Notes under the pieces: generated by a model
The model's database searches: none
What the model was told of the DNA's origin: nothing
What the model saw: only the letters and a program-made list of their open reading frames with translations
Shown: in pieces, positions 1-6,916 of the stretch
Layout of the letters: every line of letters begins with the position of its first letter
Position numbering within the stretch: position 1 is the stretch's first letter
Origin: an uncultured Bacilli bacterium
GTDB taxonomy: Bacteria; Bacillota_I; Bacilli_A; RF39; UBA660
Direction: 5' to 3'
Assembly: GCA_947591175.1 (NCBI GenBank)
Contig: CANQDB010000015.1
Location: 1-17,665, forward strand
DNA length: 17,665 nt
Position numbers and translations under genes: made by a program

Positions 1-25
1 AAAAAAGACCTAAGATGGTCCTTTT
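1..25 (-). terminator. Rho-independent terminator after the small membrane protein gene
   Basis: Read on the minus strand, the sequence AAAAGGACC, a six-base loop and GGTCTTTTTT forms a nine-pair stem with one G-U pair and ends in a run of T. It begins two bases after the stop codon of the 57-residue gene. It would end transcription coming from recD2 and that gene. Confidence 0.75.
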
Positions 26-27
26 CG

Positions 28-201
28 TTACATCATATCTTCCATACTTTTTTCTACGTTTTTACTCATATTGCACATATTCTTTTCGAGTGCTTTGGCG
101 TTTTTTGGATATTTGTTTTTATACATCATCCAAGCACCATAGCCTATAGCACCCATAGCCATCATGGTTAAGCCAGTTGTTATCATCGTTTTCTTTTGCA
201 T
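28..201 (-). CDS. Small single-pass membrane protein, unknown function
   Basis: This gene encodes 57 residues and I do not recognise a family. Residues about 5-30 are hydrophobic and rich in Met and Gly and would form one membrane segment. The remainder is a charged, Lys- and Met-rich tail with one Cys, probably cytoplasmic. I chose the ATG at 201 because AGAGGTG lies eight bases upstream. A GTG at 213 in the same frame belongs to that ribosome-binding site and is unlikely to be the start. The gene follows recD2 after a gap of about 70 bases with no clear promoter, so it may be cotranscribed with it. A strong terminator follows the stop. That it is a real gene is inferred from the good ribosome-binding site and the terminator spacing. 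Its function is unknown. Confidence 0.6.
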   Translation of the reverse strand: MQKKTMITTGLTMMAMGAIGYGAWMMYKNKYPKNAKALEKNMCNMSKNVEKSMEDMM

Positions 202-273
202 TTCGTAAATCACCTCTTCTATATCGAAAATATGACAGGTATTTCTACCATTTTTAGTATGGAAGAAGAGGGA

Positions 274-2466
274 TTAACTTATACTTCCTTTTAACATTTC
301 TTTTAAAGTTGTCCTTCGTAAATCTACTTCGTTATGGTTTACGGCTTCTTTTAAGGCTTCTATTTCTCCAATGATAATAAGTTTCTTTTTAGCCCTTGTT
401 ACGCCAGTGTAGACAAGTTTTCGGTAGAGCATTCTTTTGTAACTACTTACTAGTGGTAAAATTACAGTTTCGAACTCACTACCTTGAGATTTATGAATCG
501 AGATACAGTAAGCATGTTTAAATTTATTGAAGTTAGCGGGAGTATACTCAACTTCGTTACCATCGAAGTCGATAGTAACTTTTTTCTTAGAGCCATTTTC
601 AATCTCGATAATACGTCCAATATCTCCATTAAAGACATTATCGTCTGGCATATTAGTTAGTTGGATAACTTTATCATCTTCCCGAAAGTAAACGTCATTT
701 ATTAGTAGTTCTTTTTTGTTTTTAGATGGAGGATTAAATATCGCCTGTAGTTCTTTATTTAAAATGTCTATGCCATTTAAAGTCTTATACATCGGTGCTA
801 AAACTTGAAATTGTTTATAATCTTTAGTCTTGTATTCCTCGGCAATTCGTTTGACAGTGTCCTTCAAATGATATTCGTCACATGGTAAAAATGATAAATC
901 ATCTTTTTGATTGAAAGGAGTCGCTTCAACATTATTATTTTGAATGTTATAAGCAAGTCTTATAATACTAGAACCTTCTTCTTGCCGATAGAGTTCTTTT
1001 AATTTGACGACTGGAATCTTTTCACTTTCAATCATATCTTTTAAGATTTGTCCAGGACCAACACTAGGTAATTGATTGTCATCTCCAACCAAGATTATTT
1101 TAGTACCAACGTGAAGTCCTTTTAAAAGATTATCGAAAAGTAAAATATCGACCATACTAGTTTCGTCGATGATAACCATTTGGGCATCACTTTTATTGTA
1201 CTCATTAATGGCAAATAAATTCGTATCTTTATTCCATTTTAAGAAACGATGAATGGTAACGGCCTTAACGAGAGTGAATTCACTAATTCTTTTAGAAGCA
1301 CGTCCAGTTGGAGCAAGTAAAGTTAATCTATTTACTAATTGTTCGTAGTTTAATTTATTAATTCTTTGATATAGTTCCGTAATAGCTTTAATAATAGTCG
1401 TCTTTCCTGTTCCGGGTCCACCAGTTATTATTAAGACATTTTCAGTTAAAGCTTTTTTTATTGCTTCTAGTTGATCTTTATTATAAGTAATCTTACTTTG
1501 TAATTCAAAGGCTTCAATTTCTCGATCAAAATTTTTAATTTCTACTTGTGGTTGTCTTGCTAAATAAAGAAGACGATTTGCAACTTCTTTTTCGGCTTCG
1601 AACATCTTGGTTAAGTAATACTTTTCATCACGAACGACCACTTTTACTTCTTTAACGAGACTTTCAATCGCTTGGTCGTACTCGTTAACAGGTAAATCGA
1701 TTTGTAAAACTTTCAATAAGTAACCATAGATTTCACCATTTAAAAGATAGGTATGACCAATTACGTTAGATAACTCTCCCATGACATAGAGAATACTTGC
1801 TTTAACTCGTCGTTCATCATCTTTTTTATAGCCCTGTTTTAAGCAAATCGCATCTATTTTCTTAAAACCTAAATCTTCTAATTTTTCTAAGAACAAATAG
1901 AGATTTTCATCGATAATAGTATTCGTTTTTTCTTGATACTTTTTATAGATAAGCATACTATCTTTGGTTGAAAAGCCTAGTTCACTTAAGTGAATAATAG
2001 TCTTATAACTAGCCTCGTAATTTAAAAGAGTATCGTGTAGAGAGTCAGCTTGTTTTTTAGTAATAGTTGGAATCAACAATAAATTCTCTGGATACTCGAG
2101 AATTATATTCAAAGTATCTTTTCCTAAAACATCGACAATCTTTTTAGCCTTCTTTTCCCCGATTCCTTTAAAAAGGCCACTACATAAAAATTCGACGATG
2201 CTATCTTTCTCTTCTGGTAAGACTCGTTCGTATCTCGTTACTTGAAATTGATCTCCATATCTTTCGTGATTTACAAGTTTACCATAAAAAATATAAGTAT
2301 CATCAGTATTTAATTCGTGGAAGTAGCCAGTAAAAGTAATGGTTCTATCGACAAAATCAACCAATTCATCCGAGTCAGTTTCTTTCACTTTAAAAAGTCC
2401 GATACAATAACCAGATTCATTTTGATAGATACTTTTACGATATTGTCCTTTGATATATTGTTCCAT
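274..2466 (-). CDS. recD2: RecD2-type ATP-dependent 5'-3' DNA helicase
   Basis: This is a 730-residue superfamily 1B helicase of the RecBCD-independent RecD2 class, linked in Bacillota to replication fork upkeep and repair. The N-terminal third has an OB-like start, and a helix-hairpin-helix region lies near residues 93-145. The motor follows: Walker A TGGPGTGKTT at 348-357, APTGRA at 385-390, motif II VIIDETSMVD at 431-440, motif III GDDNQLPS at 461-468, YRQ at 493-495, a UvrD_C_2 motif HKSQGSEF at about 658-665, and motif VI VYTGVTRAKKK at 685-695. The length matches the family, and all catalytic motifs are intact. The ATG at 2466 has AGAAGGTGG just upstream. The presence of the long N-terminal region and the absence of any recB/recC gene nearby distinguish it from RecD of RecBCD. 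Confidence 0.95.
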   Translation of the reverse strand: MEQYIKGQYRKSIYQNESGYCIGLFKVKETDSDELVDFVDRTITFTGYFHELNTDDTYIFYGKLVNHERYGDQFQVTRYERVLPEEKDSIVEFLCSGLFKGIGEKKAKKIVDVLGKDTLNIILEYPENLLLIPTITKKQADSLHDTLLNYEASYKTIIHLSELGFSTKDSMLIYKKYQEKTNTIIDENLYLFLEKLEDLGFKKIDAICLKQGYKKDDERRVKASILYVMGELSNVIGHTYLLNGEIYGYLLKVLQIDLPVNEYDQAIESLVKEVKVVVRDEKYYLTKMFEAEKEVANRLLYLARQPQVEIKNFDREIEAFELQSKITYNKDQLEAIKKALTENVLIITGGPGTGKTTIIKAITELYQRINKLNYEQLVNRLTLLAPTGRASKRISEFTLVKAVTIHRFLKWNKDTNLFAINEYNKSDAQMVIIDETSMVDILLFDNLLKGLHVGTKIILVGDDNQLPSVGPGQILKDMIESEKIPVVKLKELYRQEEGSSIIRLAYNIQNNNVEATPFNQKDDLSFLPCDEYHLKDTVKRIAEEYKTKDYKQFQVLAPMYKTLNGIDILNKELQAIFNPPSKNKKELLINDVYFREDDKVIQLTNMPDDNVFNGDIGRIIEIENGSKKKVTIDFDGNEVEYTPANFNKFKHAYCISIHKSQGSEFETVILPLVSSYKRMLYRKLVYTGVTRAKKKLIIIGEIEALKEAVNHNEVDLRRTTLKEMLKGSIS

Positions 2467-2485
2467 ACTTCCACCTTCTATACAT

Positions 2486-2494
2486 ATTATAGCA
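2486..2494 (-). promoter_or_regulatory. Extended -10 promoter of recD2
   Basis: TGCTATAAT on the minus strand is a perfect TATAAT with the upstream TG of an extended -10 element. No good -35 is visible 16-18 bases upstream, which is acceptable for an extended -10 promoter. Transcription would start about 13-15 bases before the ATG, leaving a very short leader that still contains the AGAAGGTGG ribosome-binding site. Confidence 0.5.
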
Positions 2495-2532
2495 AAGAAA
2501 TGGTCTTTTTTCTTTAAAAGATTTAATCAAAA

Positions 2533-2567
2533 GAAAAACTATGCAATTTTTTGAGTTACATAGTTCA
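2533..2567 (-). terminator. Candidate terminator downstream of the template repeat
   Basis: On the minus strand AACTATG pairs with CATAGTT across a 15-base loop and is followed by TTTCTTTT. The loop contains a further CAA/TTG pairing. It lies about 40 bases past the end of the repeat at 2606-2736 and before the recD2 promoter. It would end a transcript running through the surface protein gene and the template repeat. The stem is short, so the call is moderate. Confidence 0.5.
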
Positions 2568-2605
2568 AATATTTTTCTTTTTTAAAGTTAAAATATTTCA
2601 TAGTC

Positions 2606-2736
2606 TTATGGAGTGAGAACGAGGCGGAACGAATTATTGACGTTCGACTCACCGTTCGTGTTGTTGAAACTGAATACGCCTGCTCCAGCATCATTACCTG
2701 ATCTACCGCCGCGTTCGAGCCACGGATTCGTGCTAG
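2606..2736 (-). repeat. Putative DGR template repeat (TR)
   Basis: This 131-bp segment matches the 3' end of the surface protein gene (2873-3003) at 116 positions, with a constant offset of 267 bp and no gaps. It reads as the same frame down to the stop codon. On the coding strand 12 of the 15 mismatches are A here and G, T or C in the gene. The other three are G here. The segment contains 34 adenines by my count, so about 35% of adenines differ against about 3% of other bases. It is rich in AAC and AAT codons at the changed sites, as known DGR templates are. It has no start codon or ribosome-binding site of its own and no upstream coding sequence. The alternative is a decayed second copy of the gene's 3' end, but the one-sided adenine bias argues against that. 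Confidence 0.8.
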
Positions 2737-2800
2737 AGCGAAATTAAAGAAAGAAAAAACGAGAACTGAGAGGAAAAATTGCAGACAAATTCCGTGAAAC

Positions 2801-2835
2801 CGCGTCCCCTCTTTAAAAAAGAGAGAGGGGACGCG
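2801..2835. other. Strong GC-rich inverted repeat between VR and TR
   Basis: CGCGTCCCCTC at 2801-2811 pairs perfectly with 2825-2835, and three more pairs (one a G-T wobble) bring the stem to 14 with a seven-base loop AAAAAAG. It begins 37 bases past the stop codon of the surface protein gene. Neither strand has a T run after the stem, so it is a poor intrinsic terminator. In the Bordetella phage DGR a hairpin or cruciform just downstream of VR is needed for efficient target use. This element could play the same part, although it is larger and further from VR. Confidence 0.6.
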
Positions 2836-2872
2836 ATATCATTTAAGCAAGAGGGTAAGTCGCTTCGCTCCA

Positions 2873-3003
2873 TTACGGAGTGAGAACGAGGCGGAACGAA
2901 TTATCGACGTACGACTGACAGTACGTGTGGTAGAAACTGAATACGCCTGCCCCAGCATCATTACCTGAGAAACCGCCGCGTCCGAGCCACGGAATCGCGC
3001 TAG
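2873..3003 (-). repeat. Putative DGR variable repeat (VR) at the 3' end of the surface protein gene
   Basis: This stretch encodes residues 609-650 and the stop codon of the surface protein. Compared with the template copy, the coding strand shows A changed to T five times, to G five times and to C twice, plus three changes at G. Eleven residues differ: 610, 611, 615, 619, 632, 633, 635, 636, 637, 639 and 641. Two changes are silent. Four AAC codons of the template read TAC, CAC, TAC and TAC here. The invariant 3' end (from the codon for S643 to L648) is identical in both copies and would be the site where mutagenic homing initiates. Similarity stops at the TAA on one side and at CTAGC on the other. 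Confidence 0.8.
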
Positions 3004-4825
3004 TAAGCCATGTCGTATAATCACCATACCAAGCGGCTGTTTCGGATAAGGCTTCACCTAAACATGCTTCACCATCACATGCATTTGAATAAGTACTTCC
3101 ATTGTCATACGTACTATAATACTTTATTTCTGGGAATGGTCTTCCATCGGTAACATAACTTCCATTATTTAACTTACCACTAAATCCTGAATTATATTGG
3201 GTGTTATTACCACTTCTTGGCATTCCATCTTCGTCTTCTAAAACGTTCATGACACGTTCCCAAGCCCCACCGGACATGTCGTATACTCCATAGATTGTTC
3301 CAGTTGTACTTGCTCCAGGTCCAGCGAGGCCCTTTCCATCTTGCAAATCCGTTAAATCGTCATAAGCATATTGGTCGCCTTCTTTAGTAGCACTTTGGCT
3401 TGGTGTTCCATTACTACTTCCTGTTATATAATCATTAGACTTATTTTGATATACTTCTTTGTTGGCACCGGTATAATTAGTATTTCCTTGTTTTCCATAT
3501 GTACTTTGTGATAGATAGACTACTGCTCCCCACTCATCATTCTTACTCATATGAACGTCACTTGTTTTATTGAAACCATACGCTTCGTTAGCATTCATAC
3601 TTTGGGCTACTTGGAAAGCAGTGGATACTCTAATTCCACGCCATGATGTTACACCTGGTTTTATTTGTGGTGTTAAAGTTGTTAAATCACATTCTATGTC
3701 AACATTTCCTTGTTTTGAAGGGTCACAGGTGTTTTCTTTATTACTTGTTTCAAACTTGCCATACCAAAATCCCTCTAATTCTTGGGTTCCAAATGTAAAC
3801 GCTGGATGTAACATATAGTTTTCTGTTGAACTATCACTTGTGCCACTTAGGAATTTAACACCGATTGCTCCTGGATTTGCTTTGTCTGTTCCGACAGTTG
3901 CAATGTTAGTATAGTCATATTCGTATCTTGGAATCCATACCCACATGGTGTTAATGTTATCCATTTGAATTTCAGTTCCACTAGGAGCACTCATTAAAGT
4001 GTCTCTTTGATCTTCAGTAACTGTTACGGCATTCGCCCAATTCCATTTAGCATAGTCATACCATTCGGTTGTTACATCGGCTTTTACTATTTTCTTGCCA
4101 TCATACTTTATTGGAATCATTCCCTCTACTAAATCTGGAATATTGGCGCCTGTTCCATCTTGATATAATTTCTTAGGTGCAGGTAAAGAATCATTGCTAG
4201 CATAAACATTTATTTTTACTGAAAAGTTCATGCCTCCATATAACCATTCTCCATCTCTTGTTGTATTGGCATTCTCATCTAGCCACATACGGAACACAAA
4301 CGTTTTATTATAATTTGCTGTTGCATCCGAAATAGTTTCTTGATATAGTGTTTTACCTTCTTTACCTTCTAGGATAGGTAACTGGCTAAAGGCTAAATCT
4401 CTATAACTATTGACTTCTTCTGTTTTTGATGTAGGTGTTACAACCACACCTTCTTTAGTAAGATAAGTTCTTATAGACTTATCTGGAAGTGTCGATGTTT
4501 CTTCTTTAGTTAAATATATTTCATAGTTAATAGGCGCTCCTTGAGTTTGCGCTCTTACTTCGAATTCAAACTGTCCTTCACCTTCTTGATCCTTACCTTC
4601 TTCATCACTCATTGGAAAAGCGTTTTTTATTTGAATCCTATTATCTGGATTTTCACTTTCTTCATCATAGACAAAATACATTGTTCCTGTTTTTAAAGTA
4701 TTTTCTTGTTCTCCTTGTCTAGTATAAGTAAAGAAGGCATATGTTCCTCCTATTGTTAAGAGAACTAAGACTAACACTAAAACCAATATTAATACTTTCT
4801 TCTTATTATTTTTCTTTTCGTTCAT
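2873..4825 (-). CDS. Exported DGR-target surface protein with C-terminal FGE/C-type-lectin-like domain
   Basis: The product has 650 residues. Residues 11-33 form a hydrophobic export signal or anchor ending in GGTYAFFTYT, which resembles the SipW-dependent signals of TasA/camelysin proteins. Residues about 35-215 are a polar beta-rich region of TasA-like type. Residues about 290-650 resemble the formylglycine-generating-enzyme/sulfatase-modifying family (C-type lectin fold), with MWVWIPRYEY at 294-303, EWGAVVYLSQ at 431-440, IYGVYDMSGGAW at 511-522 and RGGFSG at 616-621 leading to SFRLVL at the end. This is the fold used by many DGR target proteins, where the variable residues form a ligand-binding face. 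The last 42 codons are the VR. The ATG at 4825 is preceded by AGAGGGAG. An in-frame TTG at 4927 lies inside the promoter region and overlaps the upstream gene, so I rejected it. It is probably displayed at the cell surface. The ligand is unknown. Confidence 0.8.
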   Translation of the reverse strand: MNEKKNNKKKVLILVLVLVLVLLTIGGTYAFFTYTRQGEQENTLKTGTMYFVYDEESENPDNRIQIKNAFPMSDEEGKDQEGEGQFEFEVRAQTQGAPINYEIYLTKEETSTLPDKSIRTYLTKEGVVVTPTSKTEEVNSYRDLAFSQLPILEGKEGKTLYQETISDATANYNKTFVFRMWLDENANTTRDGEWLYGGMNFSVKINVYASNDSLPAPKKLYQDGTGANIPDLVEGMIPIKYDGKKIVKADVTTEWYDYAKWNWANAVTVTEDQRDTLMSAPSGTEIQMDNINTMWVWIPRYEYDYTNIATVGTDKANPGAIGVKFLSGTSDSSTENYMLHPAFTFGTQELEGFWYGKFETSNKENTCDPSKQGNVDIECDLTTLTPQIKPGVTSWRGIRVSTAFQVAQSMNANEAYGFNKTSDVHMSKNDEWGAVVYLSQSTYGKQGNTNYTGANKEVYQNKSNDYITGSSNGTPSQSATKEGDQYAYDDLTDLQDGKGLAGPGASTTGTIYGVYDMSGGAWERVMNVLEDEDGMPRSGNNTQYNSGFSGKLNNGSYVTDGRPFPEIKYYSTYDNGSTYSNACDGEACLGEALSETAAWYGDYTTWLTSAIPWLGRGGFSGNDAGAGVFSFYHTYCQSYVDNSFRLVLTP

Positions 4826-4855
4826 AATAAAATCAACTCCCTCTAGGTTAATTCT

Positions 4856-4887
4856 ATTATAAGCCAAACATACCCCCCCCCAGTCAA
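4856..4887 (-). promoter_or_regulatory. Candidate phase-variable promoter with a G9 tract between -35 and -10
   Basis: On the minus strand TTGACT (4887-4882) and a perfect TATAAT (4861-4856) flank a 20-base spacer. The spacer begins with nine consecutive G (C at 4873-4881 on the plus strand). The optimal spacer for this class of promoter is 17 bases, so loss of two or three G would be expected to strengthen it. A run of ten T lies just upstream of the -35 (4907-4898). It could act as an UP-like element and as the tail of a weak terminator for the glycosidase gene. The ATG of the surface protein lies about 30 bases downstream of the -10. Confidence 0.6.
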
Positions 4888-4916
4888 GCAAATTCGTAAA
4901 AAAAAAAGAAGAGCCC

Positions 4917-6257
4917 CTACTCGACAACTATCCAAGCATTGGGAAGTCTTCTAATTGTTCGTTGTTCACCATTAAAAGGAATATTGATAAAATCGCCATT
5001 AGCCCAAAGGCTGGCGGAAGTTCCACCATCTAGATTGGCAGCATTGTAGGCCCCATATCTTTCCATAATCTTAGCCATTTCGTAGAAAGTGGCACCTTTA
5101 CTATGTTCTTGGAGTCCATCGATAACGAGCATTAAAACAATACCATCTTTTCTTTGACCGATGGCAGTTCTGGCTAATGCCCAAGTATAAGCTGAATTTT
5201 TCTGTTGATTTTCACCATTGATAATTAAGAATGGACCCCAGTCTACGGCATCTCTTACTCCCATTTGAACAGCTTCTTCACCGCTTACTTTTAAGAGAAC
5301 TAATTTATTTTCGTTGTTAAAACCAATAATACCTCCGTTAGCAGGATACTGTCTAAAGTTTGTAAGCAACACGCCATCTTTAATAACTGGACCGTGTGGA
5401 ATACCGCCATTACTCATCCAATCGGGATCGTAGAAACCTCCCGCATTCATAGCTAAAATAGCCTTTTCTCTTTTAGCCATCGTGGGAATTATTTCGCCAT
5501 AAGCAGTTTCATCTATCCCCATTCCCGAACTAACGGCTAGTTTTACTTTTGAAGGGTCATAGATAACCGCTAAGAATCCTTCGTAATGATAATCGGTATT
5601 TTCTAAAGTACCTTCCACTTTAATTATTTTATATGGAGCATTTTCTTTGTTTGATAAGACTGCTTCTTCGTACTGATTTACATATTCTGGTTGGTTTAGT
5701 TTGATGTCTTCGAAAGAAACTAAGTCTTCGTAAATAGTTTGACTTTCCGGTTCTAATTGGTGACTACTAGCAATCTGGTTAATCGTCTTATTATCGTAAA
5801 AGAACGAGGCAATGTACTGATAATTCATCGAAGCAAGGGCCTTGTTGATAATAAAATCTTTAACTCCATAACTACCATAGAAAAGAAAAGTTACCCCGTA
5901 CATAATAAGAAGATAGGAAGTTAAAACACAAGTAGAGATTACGTTACTATGTTTCTTTTTAGGTTTTACTAATATTAAATAACTACCACTTATTAAAAGT
6001 ATTATTACACTTAAGATAATTGTTGGAATAACCCATGTTAAAGAGACAATTGTAGATTTATGTAAGCCCATCATAAAAAGTAGAACACAAGTACAAAGGA
6101 TAAGAAAACTTAAGTAAAAAAATACTTTGAAGTACTTTCTTTTGGACTTCTTTTTTCTAGGCTTCTTTTCTTCCTTTTGTAGTTCCACTTTTATTTCTTT
6201 TTTTAGATCTTTATATTCTTTAGTTGCTCCGATAATTTCGGAATCAAATTTAGTCAT
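4917..6257 (-). CDS. Membrane-anchored phosphodiester glycosidase (NAGPA/DUF2233 family)
   Basis: This 446-residue protein starts with a Lys-rich cytoplasmic tail of about 40 residues. Three membrane segments follow at roughly 43-64, 70-96 and 103-127. The C-terminal half belongs to the phosphodiester glycosidase family named after the enzyme that uncovers mannose-6-phosphate, also found in bacterial exopolysaccharide proteins. Recognisable parts are AILAMNAGGFYD, WGPFLIINGE, GIVLMLVIDG and ANLDGGTSASLW, the last being the family's most conserved block. With three membrane segments the domain would face outside, where it could act on phosphodiester-linked sugars of the envelope. The substrate cannot be read from sequence. 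The ATG at 6257 is chosen because AGAGGG sits six bases upstream. An ATG two codons earlier would have no spacing. It follows the 184-residue gene by 12 bases and is clearly in its operon. Confidence 0.8.
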   Translation of the reverse strand: MTKFDSEIIGATKEYKDLKKEIKVELQKEEKKPRKKKSKRKYFKVFFYLSFLILCTCVLLFMMGLHKSTIVSLTWVIPTIILSVIILLISGSYLILVKPKKKHSNVISTCVLTSYLLIMYGVTFLFYGSYGVKDFIINKALASMNYQYIASFFYDNKTINQIASSHQLEPESQTIYEDLVSFEDIKLNQPEYVNQYEEAVLSNKENAPYKIIKVEGTLENTDYHYEGFLAVIYDPSKVKLAVSSGMGIDETAYGEIIPTMAKREKAILAMNAGGFYDPDWMSNGGIPHGPVIKDGVLLTNFRQYPANGGIIGFNNENKLVLLKVSGEEAVQMGVRDAVDWGPFLIINGENQQKNSAYTWALARTAIGQRKDGIVLMLVIDGLQEHSKGATFYEMAKIMERYGAYNAANLDGGTSASLWANGDFINIPFNGEQRTIRRLPNAWIVVE

Positions 6258-6269
6258 AGACATCCCTCT

Positions 6270-6824
6270 TTAATTGGCGCCTAAATAGATTCCATCCTTA
6301 TCATAATCGATGTACGAAGTTGCTACCTTTGATGTGTATGTATTCATCGGTGCCACTTTGTTCCATCCGTTATATTTTTCTACGGCGCGGTTATATCCTA
6401 ATATCATTTTAACATAGGTATTAACCATTGTCTCGTAGTTTTTTTGAAAAATGCGACAACGTTCGATAATTTCGGGGTCATTAATATAATCTTCTTGGCA
6501 AGCTTTCTTAAGCATCGTCGTCGATTCATTAGTTTCTTTTAAGATAGTTTCAATTTTATTTAAAGTTTCAACAGTTACATCTTCGTTCTTTTGCATATCT
6601 TCGAAATAGGTTCCAAATACTTCTTCGAACTTTTCTAGTTCATTTCTAAAACTTTGAGTCTTGTCATTGAAAGAAGCATACTCGTTTTTAATACTCATAG
6701 CAATTGTCTTTTGTTCCTTGACATCTTCACGATAAGAAGATAAGAATGATAGGAAGGTACCTGAGACAATCATAAAAACACCTAATATCGTTGTTAGCAA
6801 ACAAAAACAAAGTGATTTTTTCAT
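6270..6824 (-). CDS. Membrane-anchored coiled-coil-like protein, unknown function
   Basis: The product has 184 residues and I do not recognise a named family. Residues about 5-32 form a signal-anchor that is strongly hydrophobic and Cys-rich at the start. Residues about 35-150 are charged and likely helical, with a heptad-like pattern suggesting coiled coil, and two Cys (in ACQED and RCRIF) could form a disulfide outside the cell. The C-terminus ends in a short DYDKDGIYLG segment. I take the ATG at 6824 because TAGGTG precedes it at good spacing. A GTG at 6833 is part of that ribosome-binding site. It is the first gene of a two-gene operon with the phosphodiester glycosidase, whose ribosome-binding site starts right at this gene's stop. 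It may assist or anchor that enzyme, but this is inference from position only. Confidence 0.65.
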   Translation of the reverse strand: MKKSLCFCLLTTILGVFMIVSGTFLSFLSSYREDVKEQKTIAMSIKNEYASFNDKTQSFRNELEKFEEVFGTYFEDMQKNEDVTVETLNKIETILKETNESTTMLKKACQEDYINDPEIIERCRIFQKNYETMVNTYVKMILGYNRAVEKYNGWNKVAPMNTYTSKVATSYIDYDKDGIYLGAN

Positions 6825-6846
6825 AGTCTTCACCTACCCTATATAG

Positions 6847-6875
6847 AATATAGAATAGTTTACACTTTTTGAAAA
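6847..6875 (-). promoter_or_regulatory. Possible promoter of the coiled-coil/glycosidase operon
   Basis: TTTTCA (6875-6870) and TATATT (6852-6847) on the minus strand are spaced by 17 bases, matching four and five of six consensus bases. It lies between the ligA terminator and the start codon at 6824. The region is very AT-rich, so chance matches are likely. Confidence 0.35.
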
Positions 6876-6888
6876 GCGATTAGACACT

Positions 6889-6916
6889 AAAAAATTCGTG
6901 ATTAACACGAATTTTA
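6889..6916 (-). terminator. Rho-independent terminator overlapping the ligA stop codon
   Basis: On the minus strand AAAATTCGTG, a TTAAT loop and CACGAATTTTTT form a ten-pair stem followed by T residues. The ligA TAA lies within the base of the left arm, so translation runs to the edge of the hairpin. It would separate ligA from the operon downstream. Confidence 0.8.

Noticed and set aside
2606..2736. The downstream repeat as an ordinary decayed gene duplication
   Set aside because: Mismatches fall on adenines of one copy only (12 to 0), with no frameshift or gap over 131 bp, and similarity stops at the ends of the VR-like segment. Random decay should be symmetric. It remains possible but less likely.
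2801..2835. Hairpin as an intrinsic terminator of the surface protein gene
   Set aside because: Neither strand has a T run after the stem. The T run on the minus strand is in the loop.
2839..3057. Short open frames in other frames over the surface gene, recD2, ligA and pcrA
   Set aside because: They overlap strongly supported genes, lack ribosome-binding sites and have no recognisable protein features.
4898..4926. Strong terminator after the glycosidase gene
   Set aside because: A T10 run is present, but the preceding stem (GAG/CTC around TAGGGG) is only three pairs, so I did not list it as a terminator.
4826..4927. A longer N-terminus of the surface protein from a TTG at 4927
   Set aside because: It overlaps the upstream stop, covers the TTGACT/TATAAT promoter and the G tract, and has no ribosome-binding site. 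The ATG at 4825 has a good one and starts a clear export signal.
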